This document shows positions 10,927 through 21,171 of a DNA stretch of 64,000 nucleotides, piece by piece. The position numbers and the translations under genes are program-made. How positions within the stretch are numbered: position 1 is the first letter of the stretch; each line of letters starts with the position of its first letter. The stretch lies in assembly GCA_963978895.1 (NCBI GenBank), contig OZ022244.1, forward strand, positions 29,999,844-30,063,843, in the 5' to 3' direction. The notes beneath the pieces were generated by a model. That model did no database searches. It was given only the letters and a program-made list of their open reading frames with translations, and was not told the DNA's origin. This DNA is from Erpobdella octoculata (lineage: Eukaryota; Annelida; Clitellata; Hirudinida; Erpobdellidae).

Positions 10927-11008
10927 TTTTCACAACTTTTATTTCTTGCTTCACAACGATAAGAAATTGAGAGAGCGACGACAACCAGACGACAGTAGCA
11001 CACGTGAA

Positions 11009-11067
11009 TGTTGTTTGTTGTTGTTGTTTATTCAAGTCCTTGTCACTTTTTCAGCGTTTAGGACCAA
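11009..11067 (-). mobile_element. 59-bp retroposon tail inserted in the copy A leader
   Basis: Flanked by a perfect 12-bp direct repeat AGCACACGTGAA at 10997-11008 and 11068-11079. p32 copy B has the empty site with one such sequence (around 19787-19798). Read on the minus strand, the insert ends in AATAAACAACAACAACAAAC, a short AAC-type tail, as left by 5'-truncated SINE or LINE insertion. Confidence 0.75.
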
Positions 11068-11093
11068 AGCACACGTGAAGAAACAAGCACCGG

Positions 11094-11148
11094 TTTTATA
11101 TGCCTCAATTCCGTTAACTTTTAGTAACAGGAATGTTCGAGAACCTTG
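11094..11148 (-). promoter_or_regulatory. Heat-shock element plus TATA box, p32 copy A
   Basis: On the plus strand 11131-11148 reads GAATGTTCGAGAACCTTG: alternating GAA and TTC units at 5-base spacing (GAA, TTC, GAA, then TTG), which matches the HSF binding consensus with one weak last unit. On the minus strand a TATAAAA lies at 11100-11094, about 30 bp toward the gene. A CACGTG E-box follows at 11072-11077. The layout fits a heat-inducible promoter for the downstream p32 gene; inducibility is inferred. Confidence 0.65.
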
Positions 11149-11759
11149 AAAAGTACATAATTTTAATTTTTCGCATTAAATTATTAGTAAGTGTTTTAAT
11201 TTAAATATAAATTTACAAAATTGTTTTTGTAATAATAAACATAGAAAGAATCTTATGCAGAAAAGGTATAAAGAAAAACAGGTCAGATGGAACTCACACG
11301 ATCCAGAAATTCGACACTATATACTGGTTTCTTGAAAGTAACGTATAAATGAAAAATAAAAAATATATTTCTAGGATCTGATTAAGAAAATTTCAGTAAA
11401 AACACAATTTAACAAAAGTTAATTCCCACGTGATGAGATTACCTACTTAAGTGAAACCAGGCAGCTGAATTGATGTAACAATTGATGAGTGCTAAACTGC
11501 AGATCAACGATACAGTTAAAGAATAACTTAACTTAGAAGCAAACTTGCAATAAAACTTATTAACTAGTCAGATTTAGTCAGGGCGTGCCACTGCACACTA
11601 ATACGGGTCCTCTACCATTAGGGGCCTCCAGCAACCAAAGTAGCAAAAATACATGTGTGTGATTATAACTTAAATTTTTGGTGAGTAGCGTAACGTCTGT
11701 ATGTTTGTGTATTATTTAATATTAGATCAGTTACAGCAAATACAGTCGCAAAACAAATC

Positions 11760-12095
11760 AGCGGAGATGCCAGACTGCATTGAAGAGTCTGGCTGGTTTG
11801 TTTCCGAAGGCGGAAATCATTCTGGCAGGGGACTTGAATGAACTGTCCAGCAAGGCCTTCATAGAGAAAACAAAATTCGTCGTTTATCCGGAGATGAACC
11901 AGGCCTTCCGAGACAAGTCGAATTTTCAGCGCATATTCCGATGGAAATCATCAATGCAGCACACATTTTTTTCTGTAAAAGAAATTCTGCAGCACGTTAA
12001 AAAACGTATTGAAGAGATATGTCTTTAGCTTAATTTTAACTTTTTCAATATCTATGGAATGACGAAAATGCACTCTCCTTCCACCTCAGTAAACG
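11760..12095 (+). pseudogene. LINE endonuclease fragment, copy B side
   Basis: Matches 7590-7700 (shared GGCAGGG.ACTTG.AT.AACTGTCCAGC). It reads EIILAGDLNELSSKAFIEKT, the D-L-N-E active-site motif of LINE endonucleases. The segment 12013-12090 recurs at 16018-16095 on the other side of the hAT nest. Confidence 0.65.
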
Positions 12096-12599
12096 CAAAT
12101 GCAATATTCAAAGACGGGCGCGGTCCCAGGATTTTCTGGTGGGGGGGGGAGTGATAAAGTAATTGTTGATTGGGAGTCTTTTATATATATTTTTTTTAGA
12201 TTTTAAAGTTATCATCAAGTAATGGGTGTGTTGTAAGAAAATTACGTTTTTGAACATAAGAAATGTGTATGTTCCTATTCAATATCTATACAAAAACAAT
12301 ACAAAACAAGTAAGCAGTAAAAACACTTTTTGCAAACTAGTTTTAATATATATTTATTTATTTTCACTATAAATCGAAAATATTTAATTAAATTAAATCT
12401 AGCCATGGGAAAAATACGCAAAAATTCACGAAAATACTATCACGAAAATTAAACGTGTGCAAAATTTCAGAATGATTGGATTACGGGAAAAGGTTCAAAA
12501 TTAGGAAATTAAAAATAGTCCGATTCATGGGTCCAATTGACCTCACTGAGCAAGCTAATATAAGACTAGTAATAACATTTATATTAGGGATGTCACGGG

Positions 12600-12862
12600 T
12601 ACCCGAACCCGAACCCGAGTTCGGTACTACCCGGTCTTTTTCTGATACCCGAACCCGAACTCGAACCCGAAAGTGTGAAAATTTGATACCCGAACCCGAA
12701 CCCGAACCCGAAAATGTGAAAACTTGATACCCGAACCCGAAAATGTGAAAACTTGATACCCGAACCCGAAAATGAGAAAACTTGAAACCCGAACCCGAAC
12801 TCGAACCCGAAAATGTGAAAACTTGATACCCGAACCCGAACATTTATAAGCCTAATACCCGA
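12600..12862 (+). repeat. CCCGAA subterminal array, left
   Basis: Repeats of ACCCGAACCCGAA and ACCCGAACCCGAAAATGTGAAAA (about 30 units of CCGAA type). It is open in several frames as PEPEPE or TRTRTR, which is an artefact of the repeat. Such subterminal arrays in hAT elements commonly serve as transposase binding sites (family knowledge). Confidence 0.85.
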
Positions 12863-13865
12863 ACTCGGAATTGTGAACAAATAAATCTTTATAAAAGTTG
12901 TGTCTTAGAGATTAATAAATTACAAGTTTTGTTGACGTAACATATTATACTAATCGCGAGCGTAGAAGTTTTGTATTATCACCTCCTGCGTAACAAATAA
13001 CACAAATACGTCATTTTATTAGTGATTGTGTAAACTAAACCACTATAATCCGTTTGATTATCAGTCCGGACCGAACCGCGAACGAACTAAAATAATTAAG
13101 CCTCCTTCGGTCGAAGAAATCGCGGATAGCCACGACTCTCAACTTTTTACTTCAGTTATATAACCTTATATTTATTCATTCATATACTAAAAGTTCTTCT
13201 GATATAACAAAGACCCTTTGTTATAAAGATAATCTTGCATAATCCTAAACTTTAACTGGCAAAGTCTATAAATGACCACAGTTATTTTATTGGCAAATGT
13301 GTAAGCTAGGACACTAATCTGCCTGATTACCAGGGACGTCATTTCAGCAAAACCTTAGGGGGGGCAAGATGTTTTAGGGGCCCACTCAGGGTCCTCTGCG
13401 CATGAGCACAAAACACAAAATCTGCGCCCCCTGCATACGTTTTTTACTTCCTTCTCCCAAAAAACCTGATGACCGGGGGGGGGGGGGGTAGATGAAGCCA
13501 CTTTTCAAAAAAAATTCGAAACCCTGGGGAGGGTCACATAATATAAGAGCATTTTCAGTTGTCTCTACGAACAAGGCAATAGCTATCAAAATCTGCTGTA
13601 AACGTTAATTAATATTGATGAACGAAGGAAACTACAGTCTTTTATTTCGGAAAAAGTTAGTTCAATATGAATACACTGAACCCTCTTTTTTTCTCACCCC
13701 CATGATGTCGCCAGAGGCATCTTGCCCACCCATTAGCAACGCCTCTGGGCCCAATAATGCAAGTATCTACTGAATTTTTATGAAACGGATCTAGGCTAAT
13801 AGTTCATATTTTTTTTTGTTAACCTAAACAAGCTGGCATTTTACATTAAGGTAATTCTAATATCG

Positions 13866-14005
13866 TTATTTGATAATAGTTTATTGTTCTTTATACTAGG
13901 TGTTTTAAAACTCAAATATCAGTATATGTAATATATATCGAAGTATCCTGTCGTGAATCATAATTTGATTTTTTTTATCCTCTTTTATCCGGGTTGGGAC
14001 TGGCT
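13866..14005 (-). mobile_element. Retroposon family R1 copy (inside hAT 2)
   Basis: Diverged match to 20903-21062 and, on the other strand, to 40821-40993. Shared marks are ATAATAGTTTAT, AGGTGTTTTAA, CCTGTCGTG and GGGACTGGCT. Read 5' to 3' on the minus strand it ends AAACTATTATC before an A-rich run. Confidence 0.6.
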
Positions 14006-14399
14006 GCAAAAGTGTTCTTATTCGGTCTGCAGAGAGAAAATCATCAGATTGCGGACTAAAGGAATTCAGGCCTGCAAGAAGATCACTATTTTCTGTAAAT
14101 CGTGCGTTCAACTCTCGTTCCATTTTGAACTGTTCATAACTTTTTTTAACACTTCTCCATCTCGACGTGAACGATCAAGCTTCCTAGTTTCTTTAGCATT
14201 TCTTTTTTCTTTTATTCTCTATGGACAGCCTACTCCGCCAGGCTACGAATAACGCTAACCTTCTTTATATACGGGACGGCATTTTTTTTACATATGGCCG
14301 CATCCTATAGGTAATTACAAAAGCTTTTGCTTTTCTCTTCTCAAATCTCACTAAAAACACACAAAAAAATCCAACAGGGGCCCATATATAGTAACTATT

Positions 14400-15362
14400 G
14401 GTTCACATAAAAGTCCGGAAGCACAGTCCTCCTAAATGATGTCCCTGAGTTTTGAAAGTTACGGTCTGAAAGGTGCCCATGGCCCACTTGAAAGTCAGGA
14501 ATCTACATAAAAGTTAGGGATGGCTACTTAACAGTCATAGAAGGGCCAGTCAAAAGTCAGAGAAAAGTCAGTTAAAAGTTAAGAGGGACCCACTTCAGTG
14601 CTGGGGCCCACTTAAGTGCAGGGGGCCAATTTAGTGGGGTGGCTCACGTGAAAATAAGGGGTTGGGAGCCACTTAAGTGCGGTGGACCACTTAAGGACGG
14701 GGAGCCCACTTAAGTGCGGGAACCACTTTAGTGCCGGGAAACCCACTGAAAAGTCCGGGAAGGGCCACTTAAGTCAGGAGGGGCCCACTTAGGTGCCGGG
14801 AGCCCACTTAAGTGCAGAGGCTCACGTAAGACCGGAGCCCACTTCAGTCCCGGGGCCCCATGAGTGCGTTGGGCTCACTTCAGTGTCAGGCCCTTTTAAG
14901 TGCGTGGGACCCACTTCAATGCCGAGTGCCCCTTTAGTACGTGGGGCCCACTGAAAAGTCTGGAAAGGGCTAATAAAAATCAGGAGGGGCCCACTAACTT
15001 AGGTTCCGGGGGCCCACTTAAGCGCAGGAGACCACTTAAGGGCGGGGCCCACTTAAGTGCGTTTGGCCCACTTTACTGCGTGGGGCCCAACTTTAGTGCC
15101 GGGGCCCCCTAAGTACGTGGGGCCCACTTTAGTGCGGGAGCCCACTGAAAAGTCCGGGAATGGCCACTTAAAAATCAGGAGGAGCCCACTAACGTAAATG
15201 CATGGGGCCCACTTAACTGCGTGGGGCCCATTTTAGTGATGGGGCCCACTTAACTGCGTGGGGCCCACTTTAGTGCCGGGGGCCCACTTTAGTGCCGGGG
15301 GCCCACTTTAGTGCCGGGGGCCCACTTTAGTGCCGGGGGCCCACTTTAGTGCCGGGGGCCTA
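14400..15362 (+). repeat. GGGGCCCACTTAAGTGC-type minisatellite
   Basis: About 45 units of 17-24 bp with core GGGGCCCACTTA.GTGC. Units are very diverged to the left (14400-15250) and become a near-perfect 19-bp tandem GTGCCGGGGGCCCACTTTA at 15255-15358. The gradient suggests recent local expansion at the right end. This is far GC-richer than the surroundings. Confidence 0.85.
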
Positions 15363-15796
15363 CTGAAAACTCAGGGGGGGGGGCGATCGCCCCCCCCTGC
15401 CCCTCCCCCAATTGACGTCCCTGCTGATTACCCGACCGAACCGAGCCGCGAAAAAAATTAATAAATTAAAATAATTTAAGAGGTAACGTATTATACTAAT
15501 CGCAAGCCCTGCAAGTTTGGTATTATCACCTTTGCGTAACAAATAACACAAATAGGTCATTTTATTGGTGAGTGTGTAAGCTAGACCACTAATCCGCCTG
15601 ATTATCTGGCCGGACCGAGCCACGAACGAACTAAAATAATTAAGAAATCACATTATTTGGAAAGCTAAAAAAATAACTTGTTAGAGTTTATTCAATACGT
15701 GTAATGTCCAATGGATGAATTGATCGCTCTCGTTTGTATATGTATATACACTAGGTAAATTTAAAATCAATCCAGGAATTTTAAATCATAAGCCAG

Positions 15797-15912
15797 TACC
15801 CGAACCCGAACCCGGTTTTTGGAAAACTACAAACCCGAACCCGAAAACCTGAGTTTCACAAACCCGAACCCGAACCCGAGTTTTACAAACCCGAACCCGA
15901 AAACTCCAAAAA
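15797..15912 (+). repeat. CCCGAA subterminal array, right
   Basis: Repeats of AACCCGAACCCGAA next to the right terminus of hAT element 1; mirrors the left array in content but is on the same strand. Confidence 0.8.
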
Positions 15913-16017
15913 GTACTACCCGTGACATCCCTAATTTATATCGTGCCCTTATACAAAAAAACAACACTTTCGCAAAAGCGCGCAGTTCTTAACATGTCCT
16001 AATCAGAAAACTTATTA

Positions 16018-16095
16018 AAAAGATATGTCCTTTAGCCTAATTTTAACTTGTTTAATGTCTATAGAGTGACGAAAATGCTCTCTCCTTCAAGAATC
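16018..16095 (+). repeat. Second copy of the 12013-12090 block
   Basis: About 80 bp shared (AGATATGTC, TTAATTTTAACTT, GTGACGAAAATGC, CTCTCCTTC) with several substitutions, direct orientation, one copy on each side of the hAT nest. Confidence 0.7.
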
Positions 16096-16369
16096 GCCTT
16101 AGCTGGATATCCTCATTTATAAGCTGCTAGTTATCATGACATAATCGCCTTCGGTTGGTCAAGCATATCTTACTTAGGTATAGTAATGAGATATTAATTG
16201 TGCATTGCTGATGCCCACAGATTTCTTTATATTGTATAACTATCTAGGTTTAATAGATAGTTGGTGTTTGGCGGGGGTTGTTTGGTAATACGTTTAACTT
16301 TATTTATCCATTGAAAAAATTTGAGATCTTAGGCTGGTGGGGGGATGAATCCCCAATGGTGGGGCCGCG

Positions 16370-16790
16370 CCTGATGACCAGTCGGGATCCAAGTTGCATC
16401 AATCCAGATATAAAATCTAAACGATGGCGCAAAAACAGATTGATGCTAGCTGGACGAATGGAAAAGGTGGGAGCACTTGCTATAAGGATTAGAGAGGATA
16501 GGACCAGGCACAACAAGTCCAAACTCAACAAGATCGACAAAAAGGCTGACGAGCAAACGCCAGGAGCAGGCTGACGTCAAAGGGATCACTGTCGGTCACT
16601 TAACAACCATTACGCTGACATCCCTACTGATCCCAGATACACGTCACCTTTCCGTAGGCATCCTGCCAACCTTTTTGAGCCAGTTTACATTTTTGAGACA
16701 GTTGTTTCAACCCTTGACCATTTGCACCCAACTGCTACTGGTCTTGATGGCCTCCCAGCTTAGTTTTTCCGGTTGCGTGCTAATAAACTC
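16370..16790 (+). pseudogene. LINE linker and RT entry, copy B
   Basis: Frame 16278-16574 reads SKRWRKNRLMLAGRMEKVGA. Further on, shifted frames give NNHYADI, YTSPFR.HPANLFEPVYIFET and VVSTLDHLHPTATGLDGLPA, the classic lead-in to a LINE RT domain. Frameshifts break it. It matches 7765-8050 at the left of p32 copy A, so it was part of the duplicated unit. Confidence 0.75.
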
Positions 16791-17129
16791 ATCCAGTCTT
16801 ATTTGGATACATTTATGTGGACAAGAATGATCCAAAATAAAAATGCTGTTTTACAATATCTTTTGGAACTGATTAAGAATTACCTTTGTTGGTCTTTTAC
16901 AACGTTTATATAAGGTCTATTTGTTTGTTTGTCTGTTCGCGAAATTTTGCAATTTTGCTCTCAAAAGTTACAGCTTTGAAACTTTTAATATAGCTGTTAT
17001 ATTTTTTGTTAAAATAAAAACGCTAAACCTTTACATTTAAATTTATAAACATAATAAAATAGAAAATGTTCAAAACAGTGTGTAAACTTTTCAAAAAAAA
17101 AAACTTTCATCTTGGACTTTCTATAAGTT

Positions 17130-19733
17130 TCAATTAGACTCATAATCTTTCAAGCCTTCAAGGTACCCGACGTATTTTTTGTGTTCATAAGAAGTGCTCC
17201 ATTCTTCAAGATCGAGCACAAAACTTTCGTCGACACCTCTCTCCGCCAACATATCTCTTATCAACTCACTCAATTCCTGCAACGAAATAAACAAATTATT
17301 CGTAAAGATGAATTATTAGAGAACAATAGTTCAATAACAACACGGACTGAAGACTATTATAAAACCTCACTGGTTCACGAAGTATTAAAAATCTGAAACA
17401 GCGTCCACAAAAAACTTACAACGTCCAGGGAATTTCCTTCGACACTGTAAACCTTATCGTCGCTCCACTCTTGACCCTTTGTGAGAATCGTAGCCTGATC
17501 GATCTCAAATACCTCTTCTGAAGCTGTTAAGTTGTTTCAGTTAAAATTGAAAAAATTAAATAATTGACATAAGAATCTATGTAATCAAGACAAGCGCAAA
17601 AGGCAGAATCTAGCAATTAAAAATATATCTGTACATACTCTTGTATAAAGCAGAGTAATTAAAATAGTTCATTAAGCTTAGATTTAATTGGATTATATAC
17701 AGTACACAAAACATATAGATGTTTGTTGCTGCTCGTGCTGCTTGACCTATCAGCGGCCTTTGACATCGTTGACCATCACATATTACTGAAATGCCTCGAA
17801 GCATCATTCGGTTTGAAGAGTGTCGTTCTTGAATGGTTTGAGTCATATTTGACCGGACGCTCTTTCTCAATACGCTCCGACGCATCAGCGTCATCGGGGA
17901 CATCATTAACATGTGGAGTACCTCAGGGGTCTATGCTGGGCCCCATTCTTTTTACATTATATACAGCCGAACTCGAGGAAGTCATCAGGGCCCATGGTCT
18001 CAAATGCCACATGTATCCCGACAACACACAAGTCTACGGCCGCTGCCGACCAGATCACGCGAACTCTCTTGCCATGAAGGTCTCGAGATGCGTAGGCGAT
18101 AAATGAATAATCAACAAATAACTATATAAACCTTCATTTTTTTCTGGCAAATCAGGTTGAACGATATTGCAGCTAAATGCCATAATCTTGTCTCCACCTT
18201 TGTCTAGTTCAACAACAAATGCTGGTCGAGACACAATCTGAATTATTTGAAAAAAAAATTAAAACTTAATCTGTAGAAATAATTTATTCTAAAAATGTTG
18301 TAAATAAAAAAATAATTTCAAGAGCATTACTTTAATAAATACATTAAATTATTAATAAATCGAAACTATTATGCATTTAACTTTTTACAGAATAGATAAC
18401 AAAGAAAAATAAAACTCCAGGAAACAAACAGACCTCTGGTTCATTCTGATACTGATCTTCTTGTTCATTCGTCGGATAAAGTTCTTCCAGGGAATGGTTC
18501 ACATTGAACTTGATCGTAACTCTGGCATAGAGAGAAGATTTCAGAATATTTATCATTTTGCAAAATGTAAAAATCAAAACACACCTAAGTTCAATAAATT
18601 AATTCAAGCTTTCTAAAAAATTCAACACAATAATCTAGCAACCATGGAAAAATATAACACGTCTCTGCTTAAAGCCACAAACCCACCCTTCTTTGCCAAT
18701 AGTTCTTTTGAGAACTACATTTGGTCCATCCAATTTTATGACTTCGAATTGCCCAACTTTGTTGCCAATTCTCTTTTCATTTTCTTTCTCAACTTTGATC
18801 TCTTCTCTAAGAAAGACTGAGATCTTGTTTTCAACTGAAAGACCATCATAAGATATTTATCTCAATTAAACATATAGGCTGATTGCATCGTTCATTTTTA
18901 AACATCATCTCACATTTGTTACAATTAGATTGTATTGATAAAATGATATTTGTCTGGAATTTTTCAAAAACCATCTTGGCGTTATCTCCGTATTATTGGA
19001 ATAATAATAATAATAATTTAAATGTGACTACTACAAAGTTTTATTCAAGTCAATGATAGAACTACTAGCTTTTCTCAAAATGCCAGATCTGTATTAGCTC
19101 AGGAACATTTTTACACAAGCACAGGAAATAATCGTTACACACTTTAATCAGTATTCTAATTTCTCAGTAAAACAATAATTTACAATAACATATAAAAAAA
19201 CTAAGCTCATATTATTAGTTTAAAAACATGAAGTTTATATTTATCGATATAACTTATCTGTATGATGCAAGAACCAGTTAAAATATAATTATAATTATTG
19301 CAAAATATGATGAAAGTCAAGGAAACTTAATGATTAAGTCTCCATAAGTTGCATCATCGTCATATTTTGGATGCAATATATTTTCTGGGATTGTTACATC
19401 ATTAATTAAGTCTTAGTGCTTAGTGTTAATCTAAATTTGTCATTCTAATCTCTACTCCAATGAATGACTAATCGACTATAATCACGATATGAACTGTTAT
19501 TTTGCAATACGCCTAATCAGAACTAAAGTCTTGCTCGAAGAATCAATAATTTCAATAATAGTGTTACCTTCCGTAGAAATAGACTTGTTCATACGATTAT
19601 TAACGATTAGAAGACTTTTGCAATCGAATGACCTTCTTCGTAAGGCAGAGCTCAGAAACCTTTGTGATTGAACCTGATTGCAGGATAGAGCTCTCTTTCC
19701 ACTGCAGACGACTGATCTGAGAATCTTCGACAT
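17130..19733 (-). CDS. C1QBP: C1QBP/p32/MAM33 family mitochondrial protein, copy B
   Basis: Six exons: 19733-19568, 18834-18687, 18521-18434, 18237-18132, 17523-17420, 17276-17130. All phases agree, giving 252 codons plus TGA, intact. Exons 1, 2, 5 and 6 have the same lengths as copy A; exon 3 is 6 nt and exon 4 is 3 nt shorter, both in frame, in the acidic loops. The targeting sequence is nearly identical (MSKILRSVVCSGKRALSCNQ). Exon 3 reads VTIKFNVNHSLEELYPTNEQ, exon 4 IVSRPAFVVELDKGGDKIMA. The last exon differs most: RGVDESFVLDLEEWST here against RGVDRYLVRNLEEWST in copy A. Expected product: acidic trimeric mitochondrial matrix protein as for copy A. No degradation is visible, so both copies are probably functional. 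Confidence 0.93.
17722..18106 (+). pseudogene. LINE reverse transcriptase fragment in intron 4 of p32 copy B
   Basis: A 127-codon frame with LLVLLDLSAAFDIVDHHILL (motif A), GVPQGSMLGPILFTLYTAEL (motif B) and HMYPDNTQVYGR, where the catalytic YADD is mutated to YPDN. The open frame is kept but the active site is lost. Same position and strand as the fragment in copy A, so the insertion predates the duplication. Confidence 0.87.
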
Positions 19734-19790
19734 TTTTCACAACTTTTATTTCTTACTTCACAACGATAAGAAATTGAGACGACAGTAGCA

Positions 19791-19867
19791 CACGTGAAGA
19801 AACAAGCACCGGTTTTATATACCTCAATTTCGTTAACTTTTAGTAACAGGAATGTTCGAGAACCTTG
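19791..19867 (-). promoter_or_regulatory. Heat-shock element, TATA box and E-box, p32 copy B
   Basis: GAATGTTCGAGAACCTTG at 19850-19867 is identical to copy A. TATAAAA on the minus strand at 19819-19813. CACGTG at 19791-19796, 58 bp upstream of the ATG. Same order and spacing as copy A, without the 59-bp insertion. Confidence 0.65.
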
Positions 19868-20545
19868 AAAAAGTACATAATTTTAATTTTTTGCATTAAA
19901 TTATTAGTAAGTGTTTTAATTTAAATTTAAATTTACAAAATTGTTTTTGTAATAATAAACATAAAAAGAATCTTATGCAGAAAAGTTATAAAGAAAAACA
20001 GGTCAAATGGAACTCACACGATCCAGAAAGTCGACACTGCTGGTTTCTTGAATGTAACGTATAAATGAAAAAAAAGAATATTATTTCAATGCTCCCATTA
20101 GGAAAAAATCAGTAAAAACACAATTTATTAAAAGTTAATTCTCACGTGATGAGATTACCTACTTATGTGAAACAAGCGGACATGATGTAACAATTGATGA
20201 GTGCTAAACTGCAGATCAACGATACATATAAAAAATAACTTCACTTAGAAACAAACTTTCAGTGAAACTAAGAAACTAGCCAGATTTAGTTTTAGGTACT
20301 CTGCTCGCGTGACAGACACATTTCGAGGTGGTCATATAAAGTTCTAAGTAGTAGTAAAGGCACAGATGTTGAGAGGGGCCCAGTCCTTCTACTCTTCACC
20401 TCTGTTTTGTGTGTTTCTGTTCATTCTTTTCTTTTTGGCGTTTTCGACTCATGCTCTGAAAATTTTTTCTTTTTAGAGAGCATGTTAAATATAAATATAA
20501 TAATTATTATCTGCGCCTCCAAGGTCTAATCAAAAAGAAGCTGCA

Positions 20546-20640
20546 AGTGAAGAAACGTCAACATGCACTGATTTTCTATATCCTAGTATCATTAACGTTT
20601 AGTAACAGGAGTGCTTCGGAATCTTGGAAAAATATTTGGG
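20546..20640 (-). promoter_or_regulatory. Diverged third copy of the p32 promoter region
   Basis: GTGAAGAAAC, then ATTTTCTATATCCT, then ATTAACGTTTAGTAACAGGA and GTGCTTCGGAATCTTGG align to the promoter sequence of copies A and B. The HSE units and the TATA box are degraded. No exon 1 is found next to it, so it is a remnant of an older duplication. Confidence 0.55.
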
Positions 20641-20902
20641 TTCCAAAAAAAGAAACTTTAAAACATTGTTTATGAATGTAATAATATACAAGAAAATTTA
20701 AAACATTGTTTCTGCAATATCAATTCAGGTTCCACTGTATACTAAACAAAACGTTTTTCAAAACTTAAATCTGTCTTTAGTTCCATTTGAAGAAGCTAAC
20801 CATTATCTGTCCAAACATAATGAAAAATTGAGTTTATTGCAATCGTAATAGCCCGATAAATGACTCCAAATTTATTTGTCGTTATAAACACTAGCAAACA
20901 AC

Positions 20903-21062
20903 TTTTTTTTTTTTTTTTTATAATAGTTTATAGTCCTTTACACCAGGTGTTTTAAGACTCTAATGGCTGTATGTAAGAAGCACTTAAGTACTTCCTGTCG
21001 TGGATCAGAATTTGATCCTTTTTACTTTTCCCTCCTCCTTTCTCCAGGCTTGGGACTGGCTC
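20903..21062 (-). mobile_element. Retroposon family R1 copy
   Basis: A T-run (poly-A on the minus strand) at 20905-20921, then ATAATAGTTTATAGTCCTTT through CTTCCTGTCGTGGATCAGAA to GGGACTGGCT. Best-preserved relative of the copies at 13866, 40821 and 51797. Confidence 0.7.
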
Positions 21063-21171
21063 ACAATTAGCGAGGCGGAGTTAGCAAACAACTTGATTGC
21101 TAACCACTTATATAGCACTGCAAATCTAAATCTTGTTCAAAATGTTGTCAAGTCGTTCAACAAGACTCCAG

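Larger units (their letters stand above)
13331..15423. mobile_element. hAT element 2, nested in element 1
   Basis: Ends CAGGGACGTCA (13331-13341) and TGACGTCCCTG (15413-15423) are inverted repeats. The 8-bp duplication CTGATTAC is perfect at 13323-13330 and 15424-15431. It lies wholly inside hAT element 1, so it is younger than it. Contents: a G-run, an older retroposon (13866-14005, minus orientation), and a long GC-rich minisatellite. No transposase. Confidence 0.88.
12585..15933. mobile_element. hAT element 1 (nonautonomous, 3.3 kb with nested insertion)
   Basis: Perfect 17-bp terminal inverted repeats TAGGGATGTCACGGGTA at 12585-12601 and its reverse complement at 15917-15933. The flanking 8-bp duplication ATTTATAT is at 12577-12584 and 15934-15941. 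An 8-bp duplication and a TAGGG-type end are hAT features. Both subterminal regions are packed with CCCGAA-type repeats. No transposase is visible. Without the nested element at 13331-15423 it would be about 1.25 kb. An internal block of about 155 bp occurs at 12944-13102 and again at 15486-15643, with a partial third copy around 13265-13330. Confidence 0.88.
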
